Shown here one piece after another: positions 25,557 to 33,978 of a stretch of DNA of 64,000 nucleotides; position 1 is the first letter of the stretch; the number at the start of each line of letters is the position of its first letter. The notes beneath the pieces were generated by a model, which was not told where the DNA came from, searched no databases, and saw nothing but the letters and a program-made list of their open reading frames with translations. The stretch is taken from assembly GCF_000834655.1 (NCBI RefSeq), contig NZ_JXQQ01000028.1, positions 284,737 to 348,736 on the forward strand, in the 5' to 3' direction. Both the position numbers and the translations under genes were made by a program. The DNA comes from Variovorax paradoxus. Lineage in GTDB: Bacteria; Pseudomonadota; Gammaproteobacteria; Burkholderiales; Burkholderiaceae_C.

Positions 25557-27515
25557 TCAATCAGCCTCTTGGTCCACCGCCGCGCCACGGTCCTTGATCC
25601 GCGTGACCTGCGACAGCACCGCATCCTCCGACGTCATGTCCGGCCGCGGCCCCTTGTAGACCGGTTGCTCGAACTTGCCGCCCGCGTAGCGATAGAGATA
25701 GCGCACCTCCACCAGCGTGCCCGCCGCGGGCAGCGCCTCGTTGGGCGGCACGGTCACGTTGCCCATGTCGACCATCGCGCCCGTCTCGTCGCGCAGCCCC
25801 ACGGCCACCGAGCGCTGCGCGTTCACGCGGATCACCTCGCACGTCGCGCTCTGGTTGAACTTGAACTTCAGGCTCGCGGTGCTGCGACCCGCAGCGAACG
25901 GCGCGGCGAGCGCCTTGAGCACATAGCCTTCGCCATGCGCGGCCAGTAGTTCAGCCGCGCGGCGGCGCTTGCCTTCGGCGGTGGTCTCCAGGTCGAGCAC
26001 CACCATCCACGGCAGGTGCGCAACGGTCTTGTGCAGATGGCCGAAGCGTTCGATGAAAGGCGCGCCACGCAGATCCTGGCCATCGAGCTCCAGCAAGTCG
26101 AAGGCCTTGAAGCCATCGCCGACATGCTCGCCCGCGATGACGGTGCGGCCCGCCGATGCAACAGAACCGCCGGTCCAGGCCTGCGGAATGTCGACGAAGA
26201 GCCCGCGGCGGTTCGTGCCGCGTACCGTTTCTCCCTCGATCAGCAGGATGCGGTTCTCGCCATCGGCCTTTTCCTGCAGGCCCCAGCCCGCGTCGTCGAA
26301 GTAGCGCGCCACCTGCGCTTCGAGAATCAGCGTGGGCAGTTGCGGCAGCTCGCCGCTGATGCGGCCGGCGAGGTCGGTCGAGGTGTAGAGCGCGCCCGAC
26401 TGGTCGGGCGTGTAGCCCTTGGAGGTCTTCTCCTTCACGACCTTCTCGTAGATCTTCAGCGCGGCCTCGAAGGCGATCGGGCTGCTGGTCTTGGTGCCGG
26501 TGGCGAGCGTGCCGCCGCGGCGCCCATTGCCGTAGTCGACCACCCAGCCATCGTCCTTGGGGCGCAGGTGGACCTGGTAGACCTTGTCGGAGCCCTGGCC
26601 CGTGAAATAGAGAAAACTCGATTGCGATCCCTGTCCGCCAGCCGCTTGCGCGACGGGCACGGCCGAAGGCGTCGGGTTGCCCGGAGGCTTCGCAGGCGGG
26701 CTCGCTTCACGCAAATCGACCTCCGGCCGCATCGACGCGGCTCCGTTCCACCGCACCTCGAGGCCCGCCTTTCGGAAGTGTTCGACGATGAGTTCGCCGA
26801 CGCGCAGCATGTCGGCATCGGCGCCCTCCGGCGCGCCCCAGTACGCGAGCGACAGCTGGCTGGTGCTCTTCGCGCGGTTCAGGTCCTGCCGTGTGTAGAA
26901 ACAGAAGCCATGCACGCCGGCCGACTCGCCGCCTCGCTCGTGGAATGCCTCGGAGCAGTCGGAGAAACCATCGGACTGCGTTTGCCCCGCGTCTTGCAGC
27001 GCGACGAGGCCAGCCTTCGTCAACGCCTCGAAGACGGCATCGATCTTCGTCTTGGCGGCACGCCATTGCGCGGTCGTCATCTTCACCGGATCGGGCTCGG
27101 GCGGTGGTGGTTCCGGAATGGGTTTGCCCGTGACGCGCGCGAGGAGCGCGACCACCTCTTCCATCATCGCGTTCACCGTGATGTGGTTGCCGTGCCCGTC
27201 GCTGATGTCGGCCTTGGCGCCGGCATCCAGGAGCAGTTGCACCGCATCGGTCGTGGGCGCGAACTCGGCAGCGAGGTAGAGCGCGGTGCGGCCATCGGTG
27301 CCGGCGTATTCGAGCGGGCTTCCCGCATCGAGCAGGAGGCGAAGCACGGCGATGTTCGGCGCGACCTCGGTCTGGTTCGAGCCCATCGCGGCGCACTGCA
27401 GTGCGGTGAAGCCCTGCTTGTTCACCGCGGCCATGTCGGCCTCGGCGGCGATGCACGCGCGCACCGTTTCGACATCGGCTTCGCGCGCCGCTTCGAAAAT
27501 CTTCTTCGGATCCAT
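25557..27515 (-). CDS. Ankyrin - DUF6891 - WGR - ATP-dependent polynucleotide ligase fusion
   Basis: This 652-residue protein joins four modules. Residues 1-125 are ankyrin repeats (NKQGFTALQCAA, GRTALYLAAEF). About 145-270 matches DUF6891 (GFCFYTRQDLNRA, LEVRWNG). About 298-370 is a WGR domain (DYGNGRRGGTLATGTKT, KEKTSKGY). From 375 on is a ligase-type nucleotidyltransferase: motif I with Lys416 in QEKADGENR, Glu463 in IAGEHV, FKAFDLLELDG, Glu529 in EGYVLKA, and LKFKF at 549-553. The last 80 residues look like an OB fold. GGGGAG lies 6 bases before the ATG. The ligase likely seals DNA or RNA ends, with WGR binding nucleic acid. The frame is open upstream, but this start has the ribosome site. 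Confidence 0.85.
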   Translation of the reverse strand: MDPKKIFEAAREADVETVRACIAAEADMAAVNKQGFTALQCAAMGSNQTEVAPNIAVLRLLLDAGSPLEYAGTDGRTALYLAAEFAPTTDAVQLLLDAGAKADISDGHGNHITVNAMMEEVVALLARVTGKPIPEPPPPEPDPVKMTTAQWRAAKTKIDAVFEALTKAGLVALQDAGQTQSDGFSDCSEAFHERGGESAGVHGFCFYTRQDLNRAKSTSQLSLAYWGAPEGADADMLRVGELIVEHFRKAGLEVRWNGAASMRPEVDLREASPPAKPPGNPTPSAVPVAQAAGGQGSQSSFLYFTGQGSDKVYQVHLRPKDDGWVVDYGNGRRGGTLATGTKTSSPIAFEAALKIYEKVVKEKTSKGYTPDQSGALYTSTDLAGRISGELPQLPTLILEAQVARYFDDAGWGLQEKADGENRILLIEGETVRGTNRRGLFVDIPQAWTGGSVASAGRTVIAGEHVGDGFKAFDLLELDGQDLRGAPFIERFGHLHKTVAHLPWMVVLDLETTAEGKRRRAAELLAAHGEGYVLKALAAPFAAGRSTASLKFKFNQSATCEVIRVNAQRSVAVGLRDETGAMVDMGNVTVPPNEALPAAGTLVEVRYLYRYAGGKFEQPVYKGPRPDMTSEDAVLSQVTRIKDRGAAVDQEAD

Positions 27516-27596
27516 GGCACTCCCCGTCTGTTGGTTTTTGGATTCTGCCGCAGGCACACGGCGCGACATCGGCACGGCATCGGCGCGCGATGGCAC

Positions 27597-27625
27597 TTCA
27601 CAGCCCACGCGAAGCTCGCTACATT
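27597..27625 (+). promoter_or_regulatory. Sigma-70-like promoter for the 23-codon gene
   Basis: TTCACA at 27597-27602 and TACATT at 27620-27625 are separated by exactly 17 bases. They stand 38 bases before the ATG at 27663. Both hexamers match the consensus at four positions, above average for this GC-rich DNA. It is divergent from the ankyrin-ligase gene. Confidence 0.5.
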
Positions 27626-27662
27626 CGACGCCTCGATCCACAACACAGACTGGAGGTGTGCG

Positions 27663-27734
27663 ATGAAAGAGCCTGCTATTCATTCCCCCACCCCTCGACT
27701 GTTTGTTGTCGGGTCGTGCAAGAACTGCCGCTGA
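27663..27734 (+). CDS. 23-residue small protein ending CKNCR
   Basis: This short frame codes for a 23-residue peptide (MKEPAIHSPTP, then RLFVVGSCKNCR). GGAGG lies 6 bases before the ATG, one of the best ribosome sites in the window, and a sigma-70-like promoter stands 38 bases upstream. The peptide has no signal sequence and ends with a Cys-x-x-Cys-Arg. Two small hairpins follow the stop directly. It could be a leader peptide, a metal- or redox-active micropeptide or a precursor of a modified peptide. No modifying enzyme is next to it. I do not recognise the family. Confidence 0.5.
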   Translation: MKEPAIHSPTPRLFVVGSCKNCR

Positions 27735-27769
27735 CGCGCCCCTGGCGCGGCACATGCCCCTGAAGGCAT
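27735..27769 (+). promoter_or_regulatory. Tandem hairpins directly after the 23-codon gene
   Basis: CGCGCC and GGCGCG at 27735-27740 and 27744-27749 pair around a CCT loop, starting at the first base after the stop codon. ATGCC and GGCAT at 27754-27758 and 27765-27769 form a second stem. Both share a CCCCTG core. There is no T-run, so this is not a standard terminator. It may be a leader structure for the acetyltransferase gene that follows. Confidence 0.4.
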
Positions 27770-27884
27770 AGCCAGTTCGATCATCGCGGCCCTCCGCCGC
27801 GACACATCGCCCCGATTCAAACGCCACCGCCGGCGCGCTCGCGTGCCGCGCGATCCGTTCCCTTTTTCAAATCAAGGCTTGCCC

Positions 27885-28982
27885 ATGCTTGAATCCCGTG
27901 CCGCCGATGCGCGGCCGTTCGCGATGTTCCATTTCGATCCGCAGCGGGCGTCCGCTGAAGAATGGGCGCAGGCCCTCGCCTACTGGCGCCTGCGCAATGA
28001 GGAAGATCTTCCGGGCGAACCGCTTCCGGACGACGCCCACACCGAGTTCAACGTGCGCCAGCACACGCCGCTGCACGTCGCGCACCGCGTGTTCGCCCGG
28101 GATGCGCAGGGCACGCTCGCGGGTTCGCTCAACATGAGCGTTCGCCGCGAAGGAACGCCCGACTGCGAAGCCTTCGCGCCATTCGTCAATGTCTGGGGCG
28201 GCGTGCGGCAATCGCATCGGCGGCAAGGCGTCGGCAGCCTCCTGTTGCGGGAACTGCTGGCGTTGATGGACACGCAAGGCAAGACCACGGCCACCTTCAG
28301 CGTCCACCTGCCCGAGAGCCACGCCTTCCTTGCCGCCATCGGCGCCACCGAAAAGCACCGCAGCATGGAGAACCGCATGGCCTTCGCGGGCCTGGACGAC
28401 GGCGCGCTCGCCCGCTGGCGCGCCGAAGCGCTCGCGCCGGCGCACGGGCTGCGCCTGGAGGTCCACGCGGGCCGCGTGCCCTTCGAGCGGCTCGCCACGC
28501 TGATGGCACCGCTCTCGGCGCTGCTCGAAGACGCGCCCACGACCGGCCTCGCACGCGCACCCATGCGCTTCGAGCTCGAAGGCTTCCACGCCTGGTATGC
28601 CGTGATGGACCGCCGCGGCGGCGAGCACTTCCTGGTGCTCCTGCTCGACGGCGACGAAGTGGCCGCCGTGTGCGATGCGAGCTGGAACCGGCTCTACCCC
28701 GACCGCATGTTCCAGCGCCTGACCGCCGTGGCCCAGCGCTGGCGCGGCAAGGGCCTGGCCAAGGGCGTGAAGGCGGTGATGCTGCAGCTGGTGCGCGAGC
28801 GCCAGCCCGGGGTGCAGATGGCCATCACGCAGAACGCGGAGGTCAACGCGCCCATGCTCGCCATCAACCGCCGGCTCGGCTTTGCCGCGCACAGGCATGA
28901 TGGGGCCTACCAGATCGGCACGGAAAGCCTGAGGGCCTTCCTCTCGACCCGCCCCCTGGCTTCGCAGGAGGCACGCGCATGA
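27885..28982 (+). CDS. GNAT-family N-acetyltransferase, tandem domain
   Basis: This 365-residue protein has one clear GNAT domain (VWGGVRQSHRRQGVGSLLLRELLALM as the acetyl-CoA loop, near residue 100) and a second, more divergent one in the C-terminal half (RWRGKGLAKGVKAVMLQLV). The protein resembles two-domain acetyltransferases of unknown substrate. AAGG stands 8 bases before the ATG, but a GTG at 27843 and an ATG at 27924 are alternatives. Its stop overlaps the start of the RIO kinase gene by 4 bases, suggesting a functional link. Confidence 0.8.
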   Translation: MLESRAADARPFAMFHFDPQRASAEEWAQALAYWRLRNEEDLPGEPLPDDAHTEFNVRQHTPLHVAHRVFARDAQGTLAGSLNMSVRREGTPDCEAFAPFVNVWGGVRQSHRRQGVGSLLLRELLALMDTQGKTTATFSVHLPESHAFLAAIGATEKHRSMENRMAFAGLDDGALARWRAEALAPAHGLRLEVHAGRVPFERLATLMAPLSALLEDAPTTGLARAPMRFELEGFHAWYAVMDRRGGEHFLVLLLDGDEVAAVCDASWNRLYPDRMFQRLTAVAQRWRGKGLAKGVKAVMLQLVRERQPGVQMAITQNAEVNAPMLAINRRLGFAAHRHDGAYQIGTESLRAFLSTRPLASQEARA

Positions 28983-29830
28983 AGACACCCCAGAGACTGC
29001 AGACCCTGGTGGACGAGGGCCTCGTCGACTCGGTCGTGCGCCAGTTGATGAGCGGCAAGGAGGCCATGGTGTACGTCGTGCGCTGCGGCGAGGAAACGCG
29101 CTGCGCCAAGGTCTACAAGGAAGCCGACAAGCGCAGCTTCCGCCAGGCCGTGGACTACACCGAGAACCGGCGCGTGAAGAACACGCGGGAGGCCCGCGCC
29201 ATGGCCAAGGGCACCAAGTTCGGCCGCAAGGTGACCGAGGCGATCTGGCAGAGCGCCGAGGTCGATGCGCTCTACCGCCTGGCCGCGGCCGGCGTGCGGG
29301 TGCCCACGCCGCACAACTTCCTCGAAGGCGTGCTGCTGATGGACCTGGTGACCGACGCCAACGGCGACGCCGCCCCGCGCCTGAACGACGTGGCCTTCTC
29401 GCCCGAAGACGCGCTGCGGCACCATGCGAGCCTGCTGCGCGAAGTGATGCGCATGCTCTGCGCGGGCGTGGTGCACGGCGACCTCTCGGAATTCAACGTG
29501 CTGCTGGCAGAAGACGGCCCGGTCATCATCGACCTCCCCCAGGCGGTGGATGCCGCGGGCAACAACCACGCCAAGCGCATGCTGCTGCGCGACGTGGAGA
29601 ACCTGCGCAACTTCTTCGGCCAGTTCGAGCCCGCGCTGCTGAAGACGCACTACGGCGAAGAGATCTGGCAGCTCTACGAGCGCGGACTGCTCAGGCCCGA
29701 GACGGAGCTCGCGGGCACCTTCGTGCGCGAGACCGGCCCGGTGGACCTGAGCAACGTGCTGCGCGAGGTGGACGACGCGCGTGCCGAAGAGGCGGCGCGG
29801 CTGCTGCGCATGCAGACGCCGCGACAATAG
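28979..29830 (+). CDS. RIO1-type atypical serine kinase
   Basis: This 283-residue protein shows the RIO kinase core: LMSGKEAMVYVV as a P-loop substitute, Lys44 in CAKVYK, VVHGDLSEFNVLL with Asp168 as the catalytic base, and VIIDLPQAV with Asp185 as metal ligand. Bacterial RIO-like proteins are less studied than the eukaryotic ribosome-maturation kinases; they phosphorylate themselves or partners and may act as ATPases. It is translationally coupled to the acetyltransferase upstream by an ATGA overlap. Confidence 0.88.
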   Translation: MKTPQRLQTLVDEGLVDSVVRQLMSGKEAMVYVVRCGEETRCAKVYKEADKRSFRQAVDYTENRRVKNTREARAMAKGTKFGRKVTEAIWQSAEVDALYRLAAAGVRVPTPHNFLEGVLLMDLVTDANGDAAPRLNDVAFSPEDALRHHASLLREVMRMLCAGVVHGDLSEFNVLLAEDGPVIIDLPQAVDAAGNNHAKRMLLRDVENLRNFFGQFEPALLKTHYGEEIWQLYERGLLRPETELAGTFVRETGPVDLSNVLREVDDARAEEAARLLRMQTPRQ

Positions 29831-29852
29831 CGGGCCGACAACGCCCGCTCCG

Positions 29853-30797
29853 ATGACTTCCCACGCCCTGCCCCAGCGCCAGCCCTCTTCGACCGCCGCG
29901 ACCGCCGCCACCGCCGTCCGCCACATCGCCAGGGCCGCGGCCTTCGTGGCGCTGGGCTTCGGCTCCGCGGCCCATGCCGCCGGCATCCGCCTGGAAGACG
30001 ACCGCGGCACCACGCTGGAGCTGCAGGCCCCCGCCAAACGCATCGTCTCGCTGATGCCCTCGCTCACCGAGACGGTCTGCGCGCTGGACGCCTGCGACCG
30101 GCTGGTGGGCGTCGACCGCCACGCCAACTGGCCCGCGCAGGTCAAAGGCCTGCCGCAGGTCGGAGGCATGGACGACGCGAACATCGAGCGCATCGTCGCG
30201 CTCAAGCCCGACCTGGTGCTGCTGCGCCCGCGCAGCCGCGTCGCCGAGCCGCTGGAGCGGCTGGGCATCAAGGTGCTGGCGCTCGATGCCAAGACCCATG
30301 CCGACATGCGGCGGGTGATGGAAACGGTGGCCCGCGCCACCGGCAAGCCCGGCGCGGGCGAGGCCTTCTGGCGCCGGCTGGATGCCGGGCTCGATGCCGC
30401 GCGCGCCCGCGTGCCGGCGGGCTGGCAGGGGCGGCGCGTGTATTTCGAGGTGCATGGCGGCGTGGCGGCGGCCAGCGAAAGCTCCTTCATCGGCGAGACG
30501 CTTGGACGGCTGGGCCTGGGCAATGCGGTGCCGGGCACGCTTGGGCCTTTTCCCAAGATGAGCCCCGAATTCGTGGTACGCGCCGACCCGGACGTTTTGA
30601 TGGTCTCGGCGCTGGGCGAAATCTCCGCCATGGCCGCGCGGCCGGGCTGGTCGGCCATGTCGGCGATCCAGCGCGGGCGCGTCTGCAGCTTCGCCTCGGC
30701 GCGCTTCGACCTGATGATGCGCCCCGGCCCCCGGCTGGACGAGGCGGCCGATGCCATCGTGGGCTGCCTTGCCTCGCTGGGCGACCCGCGACGCTGA
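29853..30797 (+). CDS. BtuF-like periplasmic metal/corrinoid-binding protein
   Basis: This 314-residue protein has an N-terminal hydrophobic signal (IARAAAFVALGFGSAAHA). The mature part has the helical-backbone metal receptor fold: KRIVSLMPSLTETVCALDA, LVGVDRHANWP, then VGGMDDANIERIVALKPDLVL, as in BtuF. It most likely binds vitamin B12 or a metal-siderophore in the periplasm. No ABC permease or ATPase is near, but the cobalt/B12 gene run starts 3 kb away on the other strand. The ATG at 29853 was chosen over upstream frame because it begins the signal region. Confidence 0.82.
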   Translation: MTSHALPQRQPSSTAATAATAVRHIARAAAFVALGFGSAAHAAGIRLEDDRGTTLELQAPAKRIVSLMPSLTETVCALDACDRLVGVDRHANWPAQVKGLPQVGGMDDANIERIVALKPDLVLLRPRSRVAEPLERLGIKVLALDAKTHADMRRVMETVARATGKPGAGEAFWRRLDAGLDAARARVPAGWQGRRVYFEVHGGVAAASESSFIGETLGRLGLGNAVPGTLGPFPKMSPEFVVRADPDVLMVSALGEISAMAARPGWSAMSAIQRGRVCSFASARFDLMMRPGPRLDEAADAIVGCLASLGDPRR

Positions 30798-30853
30798 AAA
30801 CCCCGCCGGCGCCGCTGTGCGCCCTAGAAGCGCTGACGTAACATCCGGACACC

Positions 30854-32077
30854 GTGACCCCCGCCCCGAACCCTGCCACCCCCGCCTCCCCCGCAGACAG
30901 CGCAGAGGCCATCGCGCGGGACGTGTCCGCCGTCGGCCGCATCAGCGCGGTGCCCTCGCTGCTGAAAATCATCTGCCAGAACACCGGCATGGGCTTTGCG
31001 GCCATTGCCCGTGTGACCGACGGCACCTGGACCGCCTGCGCGGTCGAGGACACCATCCAGTTCGGCCTGCAGCCCGGGGGCCAGCTCAAGGTGGAGACCA
31101 CGCTGTGCAAGGAATCGCGTGCCGCACGGCTGCCGGTGGTCATCGACCACGCAGGCACCGACCCGGTCTACCGCGACCACCACACGCCCCAGCTCTACAA
31201 CATCCAGAGCTACATCTCGGTGCCGATCATCTATACCAACGGCGACTACTTCGGCAACCTGTGCGCCATCGACCCCCGGCCGGCGAACGTGTCCGACCCG
31301 CGGACCGTGGCGATGTTCACCGCCTTCGCCGACCTGATCGCGCGCCAGCTGGAGAACGAAGACCGCCAGGAGCGCGCGGAGGTCGCGCTGCAGTCCGAGC
31401 GCGCCACGGCCGAGCTGCGCGAGCAGTTCATCGCCGTGCTGGGCCACGACCTGCGCAATCCCCTGTCGGCGGTCGGTGCGACGGCCGAGCTGCTGATCCG
31501 CCGCCAGGCCGAGCCGGACCTGGTGAAGCTCGGCACGCGGCTGAAATCAAGCACGCGCCGCATGTCCGGCCTCATCGACGACGTGCTCGATTTCGCACGT
31601 GCGCGGCTCGGCTCGGGCATGGGCCTGGCGATCCGCGAAGCCGATTTCCTCACCTCGGCGCTGAAGGAGGTGGTCGACGAAGCGCGCGCCTCCAATCCGC
31701 AGCTGGACATCCGCGACGAACTCTCGATCAACCGTGTGGTGCGCTGCGACCAGCCGCGCATCCAGCAGCTGCTGTCGAACCTGATCGGCAACGCGGTCAC
31801 GCACGGCGGTCCGAACGACCCCGTCGTGGTTCGCGCCACGCTCGAAGACGACCGGCTGGTGCTGTCGGTGAGCAACGGCGGCGAACCCATTCCCCCGGAC
31901 GACCTTCCGCGGATCTTCCAGCCCTACTGGCGGCCCGCCAACAGCAAGCCCGGCGGCGGACTGGGGCTGGGGCTGTACATCTGCTCGGAAATCGTCGCCG
32001 CCCACGGCGGCACGCTCGAAGTGACCTCGTCCGCGGCGGAGGGCACCCGGTTCGTGGCGACCCTTCCCATCGGCTGA
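30854..32077 (+). CDS. GAF-domain sensor histidine kinase
   Basis: This 407-residue kinase starts with GTG; there is no ATG near. Residues 35-170 form a GAF domain (PVVIDHAGTDPVYRDHHTP, QSYISVPI). His198 in FIAVLGHDLRNPLSAVG is the phospho-acceptor, and the C-terminus has the ATP-binding N box (NLIGNAVTHGG) and GGGLGLGLYI as G2 box. It has no membrane segment, so it probably senses a cytosolic signal. No response regulator is beside it, so the partner lies elsewhere. Confidence 0.9.
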   Translation: MTPAPNPATPASPADSAEAIARDVSAVGRISAVPSLLKIICQNTGMGFAAIARVTDGTWTACAVEDTIQFGLQPGGQLKVETTLCKESRAARLPVVIDHAGTDPVYRDHHTPQLYNIQSYISVPIIYTNGDYFGNLCAIDPRPANVSDPRTVAMFTAFADLIARQLENEDRQERAEVALQSERATAELREQFIAVLGHDLRNPLSAVGATAELLIRRQAEPDLVKLGTRLKSSTRRMSGLIDDVLDFARARLGSGMGLAIREADFLTSALKEVVDEARASNPQLDIRDELSINRVVRCDQPRIQQLLSNLIGNAVTHGGPNDPVVVRATLEDDRLVLSVSNGGEPIPPDDLPRIFQPYWRPANSKPGGGLGLGLYICSEIVAAHGGTLEVTSSAAEGTRFVATLPIG

Positions 32078-32102
32078 CTCCATCTTTCGCGAACAACAGG
32101 CA

Positions 32103-32960
32103 ATGCACAGGATCGGCATGGCGGTCGTCCCCGCCACGGACTTCACGCACGGCGAGCTCACTGCCCTCTGGAACCGGGCCTACGAGGGCTACTTCGTACC
32201 CATCCACTTCGACGAGCAGCTTTTCGCGCGGCACCTGCGGCGGGCGGTGGTCGACCTCGCGCTGTCGCGGGTGATCGCGGTCGACGGCCTCGCTTGCGGC
32301 ATCTCGCTCGCCGGCCGGCGCGGGCTGCGCGGCTACCTTGCCGGCTTCGGCATCGCGCAGACGCACCGTCGCCGGGGGCTGGCCCGGCAGCTCGTCGAGG
32401 CGCAGGCCCAGGCCTGGTCGAAGGCGGGACTGCATCGGGTCTTTCTCGAAGTAATCGCGCAGAACCCGGCCCGCGCGCTCTACGGCCAGGCGGGTTTCGA
32501 GGAACTGCGCACGCTCGACGTGCTGGAAGGCAGCTTCGAGGCACGCAGCGCCGTCGCCGCACAACCGCTGGACCACGCCGACCTCGCGGCCGTGCACACG
32601 GCCTGCGCGGCGGTCTCCCGCCCCACGTGGCGCCGCGAACTGCCGACCGTGCTGGACGCCATCGACAGAGAAGGTGCCGTCGCGCTCGGCGTGACGCGCG
32701 GCACGGCGATCGTCGCGTATGCCGTCGCTCCGCCTGCCGGCAACGTGCTGCCCGACGCGGGAGCCATCGACGAAGCCGCCGCCCACGACCTGCTCGACGC
32801 CCTCGCGGCCGTCCGCCCCGGCACCCGCTGGCGACTGGTCGACGAGCCGACCGGCAGCCCGCTCTTCGACGCAGCCACCGCGCGCGGTGCGGCGGCTGTC
32901 ATCCGCCAGATCGACATGGCGTTGACAATCCAGCCGGTCGACGTCCATCCCTCCCCATGA
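32103..32960 (+). CDS. GNAT-family N-acetyltransferase
   Basis: This 285-residue protein has a GNAT core in its first half (AGFGIAQTHRRRGLARQLVEAQAQ for acetyl-CoA binding, VFLEVIAQNPARALYGQAGF after it). The C-terminal half looks like a second, weak acetyltransferase-like region. The substrate is unknown. It overlaps the SET-domain gene by 4 bases, so both are likely made together. Confidence 0.83.
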   Translation: MHRIGMAVVPATDFTHGELTALWNRAYEGYFVPIHFDEQLFARHLRRAVVDLALSRVIAVDGLACGISLAGRRGLRGYLAGFGIAQTHRRRGLARQLVEAQAQAWSKAGLHRVFLEVIAQNPARALYGQAGFEELRTLDVLEGSFEARSAVAAQPLDHADLAAVHTACAAVSRPTWRRELPTVLDAIDREGAVALGVTRGTAIVAYAVAPPAGNVLPDAGAIDEAAAHDLLDALAAVRPGTRWRLVDEPTGSPLFDAATARGAAAVIRQIDMALTIQPVDVHPSP

Positions 32961-33508
32961 AATCCCGCCACAAGCAGCCCGCCACCTCGTCAACTCCGTT
33001 CATCCGCGTCGGCCCCAGCGGCGTGCACGGCCTGGGCGCCTTCGCGACCCGCGACCTTCCGGCGCAGGCTTTCCTCGGTCTCTACGAAGGGCGGCGCTAT
33101 TCGAAGCAGGAAATCGCCACCAAGGTCTGGAACGACCAGCTCACCTACCTGTTCACGCTGTCGAACCACGAGACCATCGACGGCGCCAAGGGCGGCAACG
33201 GCACCCGCCACCTGAACCACGCCTGCGAGCCGAACTGCGAGGCGGTCGAGGAATACGACGAAGGCGGCGAACTGGTACTGAAGTTCCAGACGCTGGTGGC
33301 CGTGGATGCGGGCGACGAGCTGTTCATCGACTATTCGCTGACGGCAGACGACGGCTCGCCGCCGTCGAAGTACCCCTGCCATTGCGGCTCGCCGAACTGC
33401 CGCGGGACGATGCTGGCGCCTGCGGAGCCGGAGGAAACCACCACCGAGGCGGACGGCCCGGTGGCCGCCAAGGGAGCGGCCCCGACGCTCAACGACCTGC
33501 CGTGGTGA
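32957..33508 (+). CDS. SET-domain protein (lysine methyltransferase-like) with post-SET cysteines
   Basis: This 183-residue protein contains a complete SET domain: GVHGLGAFATRDLPAQAFLGLYEG at the start, TRHLNHACEPNCEA for the SAM-site Asn-His motif, and DELFIDYSL with the active-site tyrosine. A post-SET zinc-like cysteine motif, CHCGSPNCRG, follows. SET enzymes methylate protein lysines. They are uncommon in bacteria, and their targets here are unknown. The ATG overlaps the GNAT stop. A Pro/Ala-rich tail ends the protein. Confidence 0.88.
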   Translation: MKSRHKQPATSSTPFIRVGPSGVHGLGAFATRDLPAQAFLGLYEGRRYSKQEIATKVWNDQLTYLFTLSNHETIDGAKGGNGTRHLNHACEPNCEAVEEYDEGGELVLKFQTLVAVDAGDELFIDYSLTADDGSPPSKYPCHCGSPNCRGTMLAPAEPEETTTEADGPVAAKGAAPTLNDLPW

Positions 33509-33523
33509 GCTGAAAAAGCGCGC

Positions 33524-33862
33524 TCAGGGCGACTCGCTCTTCAGGCTGCGAAGCTGCTCCTCGGCGCGATCGAGCTCCGCGCGGAGCGTGCGGATTTCCT
33601 GCTCCAGCTTCTCGATGCGCGCCGCGCGGCCCTGCACGGGCACGAGCGCCGCACAGCGCGCCTGGAGCGCGGCCAGTTCCTCGCCAAGTTCGCGCCGGCG
33701 AAGCATCTGGCCGCGGGAGCGGGCGAGCGCCATGTCGCGCTCGAGCACCGCTTCCTGCGCCTTGCAATCGGCCGCGTCCACCGGCACGGGCGGCGCCGTC
33801 TGTGCGAACGCACGCATGGCCAGGGCCCAGGCAAGGGGCAGGAAGCAGGGTTTGATGCGCAT
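33524..33862 (-). CDS. Small exported coiled-coil protein (DUF1090-like)
   Basis: This 112-residue protein has a signal peptide (MRIKPCFLPLAWALAMRAFA) and a mature chain that is mostly charged alpha-helix, with AAREKLEQ-like heptads (ARIEKLEQEIRTLRAELDRA). The Cys positions (DCKAQEAVLERDMALARSRG, RCAALVP) resemble the DUF1090 family of periplasmic proteins. It lies downstream of the chelatase gene on the same strand, 116 bases away, and may be an unrelated passenger of that operon. Confidence 0.6.
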   Translation of the reverse strand: MRIKPCFLPLAWALAMRAFAQTAPPVPVDAADCKAQEAVLERDMALARSRGQMLRRRELGEELAALQARCAALVPVQGRAARIEKLEQEIRTLRAELDRAEEQLRSLKSESP

Positions 33863-33978
33863 GCCGCGAAGGTACCCGAAACACCCCGCGCCGGGGCGCC
33901 CGGCCCTATGCCGTGCGGGCCTTGCGCGCGATCCCGATCGATCGACGCGCCGCTCGGCATGCCGTCGAATCCTTCGGG

